Source of the DNA: Ignatzschineria sp. F8392
Lineage (GTDB): Bacteria > Pseudomonadota > Gammaproteobacteria > Cardiobacteriales > Wohlfahrtiimonadaceae
NCBI RefSeq assembly: GCF_002252045.1
Contig: NZ_NEFF01000002.1
Span: 62,001 to 126,000, forward strand
Length of the DNA stretch: 64,000 bases
Reading direction: 5' to 3'
Within the stretch, counting starts at the first letter, position 1, and each line of letters begins with the position of its first letter. Made by a program: the position numbers and the translations under genes. Shown piece by piece: positions 1 to 9,369 of this stretch. The notes under the pieces are model-generated. The model ran no database searches, was not told the DNA's origin, and saw only the letters and a program-made list of their open reading frames with translations.

Positions 1-12
1 AGAGAGTTATCT

Positions 13-564
13 ATGCGTATTGTCCTGCTTGGCGCACCTGGGTCTGGAAAAGGCACTCAGGCTGAAAATATTGTTAAAAAATTTGGAATCACCCACCTCT
101 CTACAGGGGATATGCTTCGTGCGGAAGTTAGTGAAGGAACGCCTTTAGGTCTTGAAGCTAAAAAAATCATGGATGAAGGCAAACTTGTCTCTGATGAGAT
201 CGTCCTTGGCATGGTTAAAAATCATATCCTTAAAGCAGAAAATGGCTTTCTTTTAGATGGTTTTCCACGCAACATCAATCAGGCAGAACAGCTTGATAAG
301 CTCCTCGATGAGATCAATATGCCGATTGATAAGGTGATCTACTTTGATGTGCCTTTTGAAGTCATTAAAGAGCGCCTTAAATCACGTGGTCGTTCTGATG
401 ATACCGAAGAGACTATTCTTAAGCGCCGTAAAGTATTTGAAGAAGAGACTTTCCCATTAGTCGACTACTTTATCCTTCAAGGAAAACTTAAAACGATCAA
501 TGGTTATGGCGATGTTAATGAGATCTCTCAAGAGATCTTCAAAGTTCTAGATCCATCACTATAA
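13..564 (+). CDS. adk: Adenylate kinase, short form
   Basis: Cytosolic enzyme that interconverts ATP + AMP and 2 ADP. The P-loop GAPGSGKGT lies at residues 7-15, the AMP-binding STGDMLR at about 30-36 and DGFPRN at 82-87. At 183 aa it is shorter than the roughly 214 aa enterobacterial enzyme. The long LID domain is missing: residues 121-132 (RLKSRGRSDDTE) form a short loop that joins directly to the last helices. That is the known short Adk class, so I see it as a type, not a truncation. The start is preceded by a weak AGAGAG at the window edge, so any upstream partner is unseen. A terminator follows about 50 bases downstream. Confidence 0.97.
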   Translation: MRIVLLGAPGSGKGTQAENIVKKFGITHLSTGDMLRAEVSEGTPLGLEAKKIMDEGKLVSDEIVLGMVKNHILKAENGFLLDGFPRNINQAEQLDKLLDEINMPIDKVIYFDVPFEVIKERLKSRGRSDDTEETILKRRKVFEEETFPLVDYFILQGKLKTINGYGDVNEISQEIFKVLDPSL

Positions 565-617
565 GCTCACTCTGCTAATATAGGCAGTGTCATTGAGCAA
601 TGCCATAAAACAGTAAT

Positions 618-648
618 AGGCTACAAGCATCGCTTCGTAGCCTTTTAT
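618..648 (+). terminator. Intrinsic terminator after adk
   Basis: AGGCTAC (618-624) pairs with GTAGCCT (637-643). An inner AGC/GCT helix extends the hairpin and TTTTAT follows. It separates adk from the next gene. Confidence 0.75.
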
Positions 649-665
649 ATCCCTTAAGGTTAAAT

Positions 666-1385
666 ATGAAACGAAATATCTTCTGGATTTTAGCCACAGT
701 CCTCTTTATTGCAGTTTTTGCATACTTTGCTGCCCCCCTCTTTAAGCCCCCTAAACAGGGAAATATTGAGACAGAACCCTTTTGGGTTGTAGAAACCTCT
801 CCGCAAAATCCCGATTATCTAAAAGTCTTTGAGATAACGCTCAATGAATCGGAGTTACAAGATCTTATCTATATTCTCGGCAACCGTCTCAGTCTCTCTC
901 TCTTTGTTGAGGGCGATCAAAAGAGCCTAGAAGGATATATTAGAGAGACTCATATCGGAGGATTGACCGCCAGAATTCCTTTTACTCTCCAATTTGATGA
1001 AAGCGAAGTCAGCTCTCTTATGCCCTTTTTAACGGCAAGTAAAATGTCTACCTCAAAACGGCAGATCTATGAGATTCCAGAAGAGTATCATGGGCGCTTC
1101 ATGCAGAATAAAATTGAGAATATCGCCTTTATCCCTATGGCGGTCAATCTCGATGAAACTGTTATTTTAGGGCGATTTGGCGATCATCCCATCAAACTGC
1201 AAGAGAAAGATAATGGACCATATCACTATCTCTATCCAGAAAAAGGGGTCGATATCTCGCTTGATGCCAAAGGGGAGTATCGTGCTATTGTCCAATATAT
1301 AACGCCGGCAGAGTTCGATGAAAAGATTCTCAAGCCCTTAATTGAAAATGATGCAGAAGAGCGACCTCTTCTTGAACTCCAATAG
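666..1385 (+). CDS. Membrane-anchored protein of unknown function
   Basis: I do not recognise this 239-aa protein. One hydrophobic segment at about residues 5-26 follows a short basic start (MKRN). It has no lipobox cysteine, so it reads as an uncleaved signal anchor with the rest in the periplasm. The remainder is soluble, rich in charged and beta-forming residues, and shows no catalytic motif I can name. It has its own terminator on each side and so looks monocistronic. The ATG sits 5 bases after AAGGT, a fair ribosome site. The annotation rests on the intact frame, the translation signals and the clean N-terminal anchor. Confidence 0.8.
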   Translation: MKRNIFWILATVLFIAVFAYFAAPLFKPPKQGNIETEPFWVVETSPQNPDYLKVFEITLNESELQDLIYILGNRLSLSLFVEGDQKSLEGYIRETHIGGLTARIPFTLQFDESEVSSLMPFLTASKMSTSKRQIYEIPEEYHGRFMQNKIENIAFIPMAVNLDETVILGRFGDHPIKLQEKDNGPYHYLYPEKGVDISLDAKGEYRAIVQYITPAEFDEKILKPLIENDAEERPLLELQ

Positions 1386-1483
1386 GAAGAAAAAGTAATC
1401 TTCTCCCGCTGATTTTATATAGCAGGTTTGATATAGCTAACGTTATATCGCTTGTCACACATCTACTATCATCTATCGATATC

Positions 1484-1514
1484 AAAAGGATTCATTATCA
1501 TTGAATCCTTTTTT
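1484..1514 (+). terminator. Intrinsic terminator after the membrane-anchored gene
   Basis: An 11-bp perfect stem, AAAAGGATTCA (1484-1494) with TGAATCCTTTT (1502-1512), followed by TT. It lies about 100 bases past the stop at 1385. Confidence 0.75.
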
Positions 1515-1638
1515 CTATCTAGCTCCCATAGTTTCAACTATTCTAACTATTCCAACTCCAACTATTCCAACTATTTCAGCTGCTTTAATTGACCTTGATT
1601 CAGATCGGTTCAGATCGATGGGGGTCAATCAGAGTCGA

Positions 1639-2151
1639 TTAGCCTCTCTTAAATTGATTCAAAGTGGGAAGGTAATACTCAATCAAGGAGAGCTGCTCTG
1701 CCTCTCTATAGAAGAGGGACCTTCGCGCCACAATGATCTCATCCTCTTTTAATCCCTTTTGTGCAAAATCGGGTAAATCATTAACCAAAATGAGCGCATA
1801 CTCAAAAGGAGTGCGTTCAATGAGATTCTCTCCATTAAAGAGTCGTCTACCTAATGATTGAGTTCCGCAGTTGAGATATGCTTGCCAAAATTGAGAATCT
1901 AGATCACAGAGGCTCTCTGCAGCAATCACCGCTTTTTCCTCTAACTTTAATTTAACTCGGCGACTAAAAGCATTCTTATCAGCCACTTTGAGCGAACCTA
2001 AATAGAGAAGTTCGACACTAAATGCCGGGTTAAGTCCCTCTAATCCCTGTGTCAAAGATTGGATCGTCAAAAGAGGGAGATAGAGCTCAAGATCAAAGCC
2101 AGCCTCTATAAGAAGCGATCTGAGAGCCGATTGAGGATGCCAACTATCCAT
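1639..2151 (-). CDS. ubiC: Chorismate--pyruvate lyase (UbiC family)
   Basis: Predicted to remove pyruvate from chorismate to give 4-hydroxybenzoate, the first committed step of ubiquinone synthesis, in the cytosol. The 170-aa length matches UbiC (about 165 aa). Two blocks match the family pattern: RRVKLKL...SLGRRLF in the middle and ARRSLFYREAEQLSLIEYYLP at the C-terminus, which parallels the GRRS...LxLxExFLP ending of UbiC. Overall similarity to the enterobacterial enzyme looks low, so the call rests on these blocks and the size. No ubiA lies beside it. The gene appears to stand alone, downstream of tcdA on the same strand with about 180 bases between. Confidence 0.75.
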   Translation of the reverse strand: MDSWHPQSALRSLLIEAGFDLELYLPLLTIQSLTQGLEGLNPAFSVELLYLGSLKVADKNAFSRRVKLKLEEKAVIAAESLCDLDSQFWQAYLNCGTQSLGRRLFNGENLIERTPFEYALILVNDLPDFAQKGLKEDEIIVARRSLFYREAEQLSLIEYYLPTLNQFKRG

Positions 2152-2209
2152 TTGAGAATTCCTTCAATAATTCTTAAACTGCTGCTTTCTAACAGCACTA
2201 CACTACATT

Positions 2210-2233
2210 AGTATGAGTATGAGTATGAGTATG
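2210..2233. repeat. Hexanucleotide tandem repeat AGTATG x4
   Basis: Four perfect copies of AGTATG lie 59-82 bases upstream of the ubiC start, in the 180-base gap to tcdA. A change in copy number would alter promoter spacing. No promoter could be placed with confidence. Confidence 0.85.
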
Positions 2234-2331
2234 ATAAAAACTCTAACCTAAAAGATAAGCGCTCAAATACAGATTGTATACCCTTTTAGAGGATAAGATT
2301 CGAGCCGTTAAATACGATTGATTAGATACGA

Positions 2332-3081
2332 CTAGATACGCTTTGTAATTTTATTGATGATATAACCGGCAGCCATAATCCCCATCGTTGCTGTAACCGT
2401 CATGATAGAACCATACCCCTGACAATTCAGTCCGCCATTTGCGCTCTTTTTCGCTTGACTGTTCTCGCGACTAAAGACAACCGGAATACCTGCACGCTGA
2501 GTATAATCGGGGAAATGATAATCTTTTCGTAAAATCGATTTTAAACGCGCGCAGAGTGGATCATGGAATGTTGCATTAAGATCATCAATTAAGAGCGCAT
2601 CCGCTAGACATTTTCCCCCGGCGGCCCCCGTTGAAATGATCTTATAACGATGCTGCTTAGCATAAGCTATCAATGCCGCCTTTACTCTCACCTCATCAAT
2701 CGCATCTAAAATCCAAGCCTTTTTGCGATCGAGCGTTAAATAGTGATTAAGATTATCCTCTGTTAAAAAATCTTCAATCACCTCTACCTCACACGCGCTA
2801 TTGATCTCAACAATCCGGCGCTTCATCTCTTCAACTTTCGATGCCCCAATCGTTGAACTTAATGCATGAATCTGCCGATTAATATTACTCTCTGCAATAT
2901 TATCGAGATCGATGAGTGTTAACTTCCCGACTCCACTTCGCGCTAATGCCTCTACAGCCCAAGAGCCCACTCCACCGATTCCGATAACTACCACATGGCT
3001 CTCAGCAAGACGCTTCAAACCTTCTTTCTCATAGAGGCGCTCTAAAGTTGAAAATCGGCGCTGATAATCTTGCTCAAACAT
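2332..3081 (-). CDS. tcdA: tRNA threonylcarbamoyladenosine dehydratase
   Basis: ThiF/MoeB/E1-like enzyme (also called CsdL) that uses ATP to cyclise t6A37 of tRNA to ct6A. The Rossmann nucleotide-binding motif GIGGVGS is at residues 34-40. LIDLDNIAESNINRQ follows, as in E1-like proteins. The 249-aa length is near the usual 268. In relatives it works with the CsdA/CsdE sulfur relay; a SufE/CsdE-type protein is also in this window at 48.2-48.7 kb but is not linked. The ATG follows an AAGGATTT ribosome-site sequence. The C-terminus is hydrophobic (MAAGYIINKITKRI), consistent with the membrane association reported for TcdA. Confidence 0.92.
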   Translation of the reverse strand: MFEQDYQRRFSTLERLYEKEGLKRLAESHVVVIGIGGVGSWAVEALARSGVGKLTLIDLDNIAESNINRQIHALSSTIGASKVEEMKRRIVEINSACEVEVIEDFLTEDNLNHYLTLDRKKAWILDAIDEVRVKAALIAYAKQHRYKIISTGAAGGKCLADALLIDDLNATFHDPLCARLKSILRKDYHFPDYTQRAGIPVVFSRENSQAKKSANGGLNCQGYGSIMTVTATMGIMAAGYIINKITKRI

Positions 3082-3270
3082 AAAAATCCTTGAAATATAC
3101 GCTTACAGCGAATGGTCAATCATAAATTGATCTCTATTTTACATAAATTTTAAAAAGATAGCTGTTTCTCTGATTCTCTGATTCTCTCTAAGCTTTTTAC
3201 AAACTCCTAAGAACGCTTCACTTCTCTGAAGATTCTCAAAATATCGCTCTGATCATAAAATCGTTTTTGG

Positions 3271-3354
3271 TCCTAAAATGGGTCCTAAAACGAGTCATAA
3301 AACGAGTCATAAAATGAGTCATAAAATGAGTCATAAAATGAGCCATAAAAAAAG
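3271..3354. repeat. 12-bp tandem repeat, 7 units
   Basis: Seven consecutive degenerate 12-mers with consensus TCATAAAATGAG (first units TCCTAAAATGGG and TCCTAAAACGAG, last CCATAAAAAAAG). They sit between tcdA and the sodB terminator. The array does not form an open frame of note. Confidence 0.9.
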
Positions 3355-3376
3355 GAGATATCAAATTGATATCTCC
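3347..3376 (-). terminator. Terminator 3' of sodB
   Basis: Read on the minus strand, GGAGATATCA/TGATATCTCC is a 10-bp perfect stem with a 3-base loop (3354-3376). It is followed by seven T residues (3353-3347), which come from the last 12-mer repeat unit. It lies about 155 bases beyond the sodB stop. The rest of the 3082-3530 gap shows no gene. Confidence 0.8.
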
Positions 3377-3530
3377 CATCTTTAAAATCAGCAATTCACG
3401 CTTTAATCGATACTACAATCTTATTGCTGTTAACTGAATATGAGGGTCTATTCTCATAATTGATTCCAATAAGATCGGTATGATCGGTATGATCAAAAAA
3501 ATTGACCATAGATCACTGATTTTTAAATAA

Positions 3531-4109
3531 TTAGCCTAAACGCTCGTTTACTTTATCCCAGTTAACTAGTGCCCAGAAATTTTCTAGGTAGTTAGGACGG
3601 CTATTACGGTAATCGATATAGTATGCATGCTCCCAAACATCACATGTTAAAAGTGGTGTTTGATCTTCTGTTAAAGGCGTTGCTGCGTTTGAGGTAGAGA
3701 CTAGCTCGATTGAACCATCTTTGTTCTTCACAAGCCATGCCCAACCTGAACCGAATGTACCAATTGCACACTTGTCGAATGCTTTTTGGAACTCTTCAAA
3801 AGAACCCCATTTTTTATTGATCTCTTCAGCAATTTTACCTGTTGCTGCACCACCACCTTGTGGTTTTAAAGATTCCCAATAGAAGGTATGGTTCCATACT
3901 TGTGCCGCATTATTGAAGATTGGGCCTGATGATTTTAAGATGATCTCTTCTAAAGATGCATTTTCAAACTCAGTGCCTTCAATTAAAGTATTTAATGTAT
4001 TTACATAAGTTTGGTGATGCTTACCATAGTGATACTCTAATGTCTCTTTAGAGATGTGTGGTGCAAGCGCATCTAATGCATAAGGTAATTTTGGTAATTC
4101 AAATGCCAT
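3531..4109 (-). CDS. sodB: Iron superoxide dismutase
   Basis: Cytosolic Fe-SOD that converts superoxide to oxygen and hydrogen peroxide. All four metal ligands are in place: His27, His74, Asp157 and His161. The [10 protein letters not shown] block carries the glutamine (Gln70) typical of the iron form, not the manganese form. The 192 aa align end to end with the E. coli enzyme (193 aa). The ATG is preceded by AAGGAGAATAAGAA, a strong ribosome site. Neighbours are unrelated and it appears monocistronic. Confidence 0.98.
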   Translation of the reverse strand: MAFELPKLPYALDALAPHISKETLEYHYGKHHQTYVNTLNTLIEGTEFENASLEEIILKSSGPIFNNAAQVWNHTFYWESLKPQGGGAATGKIAEEINKKWGSFEEFQKAFDKCAIGTFGSGWAWLVKNKDGSIELVSTSNAATPLTEDQTPLLTCDVWEHAYYIDYRNSRPNYLENFWALVNWDKVNERLG

Positions 4110-4365
4110 TTCTTATTCTCCTTTCTTTCATTTTGATCTGATATTGAGCCTCTCATATCCCATATCATAGATCACTCCCGATAAACAATCTCTGTTTCTA
4201 TCTGCTTATCTACGAGCTTTCCATGAAATGAACTTTCTTCAATTTACTCTTAAGACTTTTAATACTACTAATACCCTTAAGAGAGAGCCTCAATACCCCT
4301 TTACATAATAACAGGATTAGAGCCTTTCCGCTTATCTCAAACACCTTAAGCGATAGTTGCTGTAA

Positions 4366-4399
4366 AAAAGCCCAAAAGCATATAGGCCTTTGGGCTTCA
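4366..4399 (-). terminator. Terminator of the rpoBC-nusB operon
   Basis: On the minus strand, GCCCAAAGG...TTTGGGC closes a hairpin followed by TTTTTT (4371-4366). It lies about 270 bases past the nusB stop. The remainder of the 4110-4665 gap is AT-rich with no gene I can support. Confidence 0.75.
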
Positions 4400-4665
4400 A
4401 TCTAATCTTAGAGTGCTATCTATTGAGCCACATTAGATCGATCAATAGCGATTTCACTTCAATCACCATTCTCTGCTCTGATCGATATGCCCCTATTTAT
4501 CAACTTATCATAAAGATCTCATTGACAAAAAGTTGCTGTAGATCAATTTTATGCCTTTTCACCTATTAACTCAAGCTTAAGCATAAAGTAAAGCAGATCG
4601 AACATATCTCTCAAGCTCTTATATTATCTTTCTCGTATACTGTGGACTCTTTTCTAAAGACTCTT

Positions 4666-5112
4666 CTATTTCTCACCATTGCGTAATGGTACAGTTTTAG
4701 CGATTTTATCTAAAATACCATTCACATAACGGTGACTTCCCTCAGCGCCAAACTGCTTAGCTAGTTCTACTGCCTCATTGATCACTGACTTATAAGGAAT
4801 ATCGAGCTGATATTGCAACTCATAAGTTCCTAACCATAAGATCGCATGCTCAATCGGATCAACCTGCGTTACATCACGATCTAAAAATGGTGCAATGGTA
4901 TTATCAAGCTCAGATCGCTTTTGGACAATATTTTGTAATAGCTCGTGGAAGTACTCACTATTTGCTTGAGCAAACTTCTCATTATCGGCTGCTAAATTAG
5001 CACTGATCTCATTGAGAGAACTCTGTGCAATTTGCCACTCATAGAGTGCTTGAATTAAAAAGAATCTTGCCGATTTTCTTGAAGCTATTAATTTACGCTT
5101 TGAAACAGACAC
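4666..5112 (-). CDS. nusB: Transcription antitermination protein NusB
   Basis: RNA-binding factor that joins NusE (S10) on boxA during rRNA antitermination. SARFFLIQALYEWQIA near the start and the terminal NEAVELAKQFGAEGSHRYVNGILDKIA are hallmark NusB segments. The open frame runs up to 5172, but I choose the GTG at 5112-5110. It has AAGAGGAA upstream, and it removes 20 residues that merely translate a hairpin after rpoC. That gives 148 aa, close to the usual length of about 140. nusB normally follows ribH or precedes thiL; here it is placed 80 bases after rpoC, so it is probably co-expressed with RNA polymerase. Confidence 0.93.
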   Translation of the reverse strand: MSVSKRKLIASRKSARFFLIQALYEWQIAQSSLNEISANLAADNEKFAQANSEYFHELLQNIVQKRSELDNTIAPFLDRDVTQVDPIEHAILWLGTYELQYQLDIPYKSVINEAVELAKQFGAEGSHRYVNGILDKIAKTVPLRNGEK

Positions 5113-5141
5113 GCGATATTTCCTCTTATATTGTGAATGAG

Positions 5142-5167
5142 AAAGCGCTCCCCTAAAGGAGCGCTCG
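5142..5167 (-). terminator. Hairpin between rpoC and nusB
   Basis: AGCGCTCC (minus strand, 5165-5158) pairs with GGAGCGCT (5151-5144) in an 8-bp perfect stem with a 6-base loop. Only TTCTC follows, so it is a weak terminator at best. It may be an attenuator or a processing site that lowers nusB output relative to rpoC. Confidence 0.5.
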
Positions 5168-5192
5168 ATCAATAGTCTAAATCAACCAGTGA

Positions 5193-8100
5193 CTACTTAG
5201 CTGCATTGCGACGCTCTTGATGATAGATAAGACCCGTTCCCGCAGGAATTAATCGACCTACGATAACGTTCTCTTTAAGACCACGGAGATGATCTTTCAA
5301 ACCGCGAATCGATGCATCAGTTAAGACACGCGTTGTCTCTTGGAACGATGCTGCAGAGATAAAGCTATCTGTTGCAAGCGATGCTTTTGTGATACCGAGA
5401 AGAACAGGTTGGTAAGTTGCTGGAACTTTACCTTCTGCCTCTAAGCGATCATTCTCTTCGAGAACTGCCACATATTCTGCCTGCTCACCCTTAATAAAGG
5501 AGCTATCATTCGCCTCAAGAATCTCCACTTTACGGAGCATTTGACGAATAATGACTTCAATATGCTTATCAGAGATCTTAACCCCTTGGAGACGATAAAC
5601 ATCCTGAATCTCTTTTACTAAATATGCCGCAAGCTCTTTCACCCCTAAGAGGCGAAGAATATCGTGTGCACTTAACTCACCATCAACAATGATCTCACCC
5701 TTCTCAACAGTCTCCCCTTCGAAGACGTTGACATGACGCCATTTAGGAATTAACTCTTCATGAGCTACGCCTGCTGAGTCTGTGATAATAAGACGTTGTT
5801 TGCTCATTGTCTCACGACCAAAGCTCACAATACCAGTTGTCTCTGCAAGAATAGCCGCTTCCTTAGGACGACGCGCCTCAAAGAGGTCAGCAACTCGTGG
5901 AAGACCCCCGGTAATATCACGTGTTTTTGACGACTCTTGTGGAATACGCGCTAACGCATCCCCGATGGAGACAGCATCACCATCATTGAGGTTAAGAATC
6001 GCACCAACAGGAAGTGTATACATTGCTGTTACATCTGTTCCTGGGATATTGAGCTCATTACCTGCTTCATCAACAACATAGATTGATGGTCGTTTTCCAC
6101 CGGTATTACGTTGCTTAGAATCGAGAACAATTAAGTTAGAGAGTCCGGTAATATCATCTGTCTGTTTCTGAACGTTGATGTTTTCTTCAAAATCAACAAA
6201 CTTGATAAAACCTGAAACCTCAACAATAACGGGGATTGTATGTGGATCCCATGTTGCAACAACATCACCGATCTCAACACTACCACCCTCATCAACAACA
6301 ATCGTCGCACCATAAGGAACTTTATAGCGTTCACGGTTACGTCCGAACTCATCCATAATGATAAGTTCACCTGAACGAGAGATCGAAACAAGGTTATTAT
6401 CCTTATTACGAACCGTCTTCATACGGACAAGTTTCAATGTTCCTTTAGTCTTCACCTGAACATTAGAAACAGCTGCAGAACCTGATGCCGCACCCCCGAT
6501 ATGGAACGTACGCATCGTCAACTGTGTTCCCGGCTCACCGATCGACTGAGCAGCAATAACCCCAACGGCTTCACCAGGGTTAACAAGATGACCACGACCT
6601 AAGTCACGACCATAACATTTTGCACACAATCCATGACGATTTTTACACGTAATAGGTGAACGAGCGATTAACTCATCAACGCCCTTCTCATCGAGAAGCT
6701 CAACCGCAGCTTCATCTAAAAGAGTCCCTGCTGAGAAGAGAACCTCATCCGTTCCAGGAATGTAGACATCTTCGGCCACAACAAGTCCTAAAACGCGATC
6801 ACGTAATGGTTCAACAATATCCCCACCTTCAACGATCGGCGTCATTAAGAGACCATCTGTTGTACCACAATCTTCATTGACAATCACAAGATCTTGAGCA
6901 ACATCAACAAGACGACGTGTTAAGTAACCTGAGTTTGCTGTCTTCAATGCCGTATCTGCAAGACCTTTACGAGCACCATGCGTTGAGACGAAGTACTGAA
7001 GAACGTCGAGACCTTCACGGAAGTTTGCCGTAATTGGTGTTTCGATGATCGAACCATCTGGTTTTGCCATCAATCCACGCATCCCTGCAAGCTGACGGAT
7101 CTGTGCCGCACTACCACGCGCTCCAGAGTCTGCCATCATAAAGATCGAGTTAAATGAAGTCTGCTCAACCTTTTCGCCTGTCTTCTCATCAACAACCTCA
7201 TCTTTACCGAGGTTATTCATCATGGTTTTTGCAACCTCTTCGTTGGTGCGCGACCAGATATCGATCACTTTGTTATAACGTTCACCATTGGTCACTAAAC
7301 CTTGTGAGTATTGTAACTGAACCTCTTTAACTTCTGCCTCAGCACGCTCAATAATCTCTTGCTTCTGTGGCGGGATCACCATATCTTCATAGCTGATTGA
7401 TGAGCCTGAACGCATTGCATAGTAGAAGCCGGTATACATCAACTTATCAGCAAAGATAACGGTATCTTTAAGACCTAAGCGACGATAGCAACTGTTAATT
7501 AAGTTGGAGATCTCGCGTTTTGTTAAAACTTTGTCAATTAAAGAGAATGGAAGCCCTTCAGGAAGAAGATCCGTTAAGAGAATACGACCTACTGTCGATT
7601 CAACACGGCGATAAGTCTCTCCCTCTTTGGCATCCTCAAACATTGAGATCGGAAGACGAACAGAAACTTTTGCATGGACATCAAGCTCTTTTAAGACATA
7701 AGCACGATGAACTTCAGCAGTATCCGTAAAGACTCTTCCTTCCCCCTTCGCATTGATTCGCTCACGCGTCATATAGTAGAGACCTAAAACAACGTCCTGA
7801 GAAGGAACGATGATCGGCTCACCATTTGCCGGTGAAAGGATGTTGTTTGAAGACATCATCAATGCACGCGCTTCTAATTGTGACTCAATCGATAGAGGTA
7901 CGTGAACCGCCATCTGGTCACCATCGAAGTCGGCGTTAAATGCAGTACAGACTAATGGGTGAAGCTGAATTGCTTTACCTTCGATCAATACTGGCTCAAA
8001 TGCTTGAATCCCTAATCTATGAAGGGTCGGTGCACGGTTAAGAAGGATCGGATGCTCTGTAATAACATGTTCTAAGATATCCCAAACTTCCGGCACTTCA

Positions 8101-9302
8101 CGCTCAACCATACGCTTTGCCGCTTTAATCGTTGTAGCAATACCGCGCTGGATCAATTGTGAGAAGATAAATGGTTTGAAGAGCTCAAGCGCCATCTGCT
8201 TTGGTAACCCACACTGATGTAGACGAAGTGTCGGACCAACAACGATTACAGAACGACCAGAGTAGTCAACACGCTTACCAAGAAGGTTTTGACGGAAGCG
8301 ACCTTGCTTACCTTTGATCATATCGGCAAGTGATTTCAATGGGCGCTTATTCGCTCCAGAGATTGCACGACCACGACGACCATTATCGAGTAGAGAGTCT
8401 ACTGACTCTTGAAGCATACGCTTCTCATTACGCACAATAATATCGGGCGCTTCTAACTCAAGAAGACGCTGTAGACGATTGTTACGGTTAATGACACGAC
8501 GATAGAGATCATTGAGATCTGATGTCGCAAAACGTCCACCATCTAGTGGAACTAATGGGCGAAGATCCGGTGGTAATACAGGAAGATTTGTTAAGATCAT
8601 CCACTCAGGTTTGTTACCTGATGAGATAAATGACTCAACCAGTTTTAGACGATTTGAGAGACGCTTGAACTTCGTCTCTGAGCGCGTCTCTTGAAGCTCT
8701 TCACGAAGACGTGAAGCTTCCTCTTCAAGATCTAGCGCTTTAAGAAGCTCTAAGATTGCCTCTGCACCCATTCGTGCATCAAACTCATCGCCATACTCTT
8801 CGATTGCATCTAAGAATTCTTCATCCGTTAAGACCTGACCATGCTCAAATGGTGTCATGCCTGGCTCAATCACAACAAAAGATTCAAAGTAGAGGATCTT
8901 CTCAATATCACGAAGTGTCATATCAAGAAGAAGACCGATACGGCTTGGTAACGATTTAAGATACCAAATATGTGCTACAGGTGACGCAAGGCTAATATGC
9001 CCCATACGCTCACGACGAACGTTTGAAAGTGTGACTTCAACGCCACATTTTTCACACACCACACCGCGATGTTTTAAACGCTTATACTTTCCACATAAGC
9101 ACTCATAATCTTTTACAGGCCCGAAAATTTTCGCACAAAAGAGACCATCGCGTTCTGGTTTAAAGGTTCGATAATTGATCGTTTCTGGCTTTTTGACTTC
9201 ACCATAAGACCAGCTAAGAATTTTCTCTGGCGATGCTAAACCGATCTTGATCGCATCAAAACCGCCTTTATCTTCCGTCTTAAATAAATTTAATAAGTTC
9301 AT
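5193..9302 (-). CDS. rpoC: DNA-directed RNA polymerase subunit beta'
   Basis: Catalytic clamp subunit of RNA polymerase. The N-terminal zinc site (CLCGKYKR...CEKCGVEVT) is near residues 70-90. The magnesium-binding [12 protein letters not shown] is near 460. The second zinc site ([15 protein letters not shown]) is near 890, followed by the bridge-helix/trigger-loop region and [18 protein letters not shown]. At 1369 aa it is within the gammaproteobacterial range (E. coli 1407). It lies 67 bases downstream of rpoB in the same operon. No frameshift or gap is seen. Confidence 0.99.
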   Translation of the reverse strand: MNLLNLFKTEDKGGFDAIKIGLASPEKILSWSYGEVKKPETINYRTFKPERDGLFCAKIFGPVKDYECLCGKYKRLKHRGVVCEKCGVEVTLSNVRRERMGHISLASPVAHIWYLKSLPSRIGLLLDMTLRDIEKILYFESFVVIEPGMTPFEHGQVLTDEEFLDAIEEYGDEFDARMGAEAILELLKALDLEEEASRLREELQETRSETKFKRLSNRLKLVESFISSGNKPEWMILTNLPVLPPDLRPLVPLDGGRFATSDLNDLYRRVINRNNRLQRLLELEAPDIIVRNEKRMLQESVDSLLDNGRRGRAISGANKRPLKSLADMIKGKQGRFRQNLLGKRVDYSGRSVIVVGPTLRLHQCGLPKQMALELFKPFIFSQLIQRGIATTIKAAKRMVEREVPEVWDILEHVITEHPILLNRAPTLHRLGIQAFEPVLIEGKAIQLHPLVCTAFNADFDGDQMAVHVPLSIESQLEARALMMSSNNILSPANGEPIIVPSQDVVLGLYYMTRERINAKGEGRVFTDTAEVHRAYVLKELDVHAKVSVRLPISMFEDAKEGETYRRVESTVGRILLTDLLPEGLPFSLIDKVLTKREISNLINSCYRRLGLKDTVIFADKLMYTGFYYAMRSGSSISYEDMVIPPQKQEIIERAEAEVKEVQLQYSQGLVTNGERYNKVIDIWSRTNEEVAKTMMNNLGKDEVVDEKTGEKVEQTSFNSIFMMADSGARGSAAQIRQLAGMRGLMAKPDGSIIETPITANFREGLDVLQYFVSTHGARKGLADTALKTANSGYLTRRLVDVAQDLVIVNEDCGTTDGLLMTPIVEGGDIVEPLRDRVLGLVVAEDVYIPGTDEVLFSAGTLLDEAAVELLDEKGVDELIARSPITCKNRHGLCAKCYGRDLGRGHLVNPGEAVGVIAAQSIGEPGTQLTMRTFHIGGAASGSAAVSNVQVKTKGTLKLVRMKTVRNKDNNLVSISRSGELIIMDEFGRNRERYKVPYGATIVVDEGGSVEIGDVVATWDPHTIPVIVEVSGFIKFVDFEENINVQKQTDDITGLSNLIVLDSKQRNTGGKRPSIYVVDEAGNELNIPGTDVTAMYTLPVGAILNLNDGDAVSIGDALARIPQESSKTRDITGGLPRVADLFEARRPKEAAILAETTGIVSFGRETMSKQRLIITDSAGVAHEELIPKWRHVNVFEGETVEKGEIIVDGELSAHDILRLLGVKELAAYLVKEIQDVYRLQGVKISDKHIEVIIRQMLRKVEILEANDSSFIKGEQAEYVAVLEENDRLEAEGKVPATYQPVLLGITKASLATDSFISAASFQETTRVLTDASIRGLKDHLRGLKENVIVGRLIPAGTGLIYHQERRNAAK

Positions 9303-9369
9303 TCGTTATCTTCCAATGTATATTTAAAGAAATGTCTCTACGACGCAGTACTTAGAGAAGAGATGATGA

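Noticed and set aside
1501-1752. 83-codon plus-strand frame over the 3' end of ubiC
   Set aside because: It overlaps ubiC antisense, starts inside a terminator without a ribosome site, and its N-terminus is a simple TTCCAACTA-type repeat.
5113-5172. Longer nusB start at 5172
   Set aside because: The extra 20 codons overlap the post-rpoC hairpin, lack a ribosome site and have no counterpart in NusB proteins.
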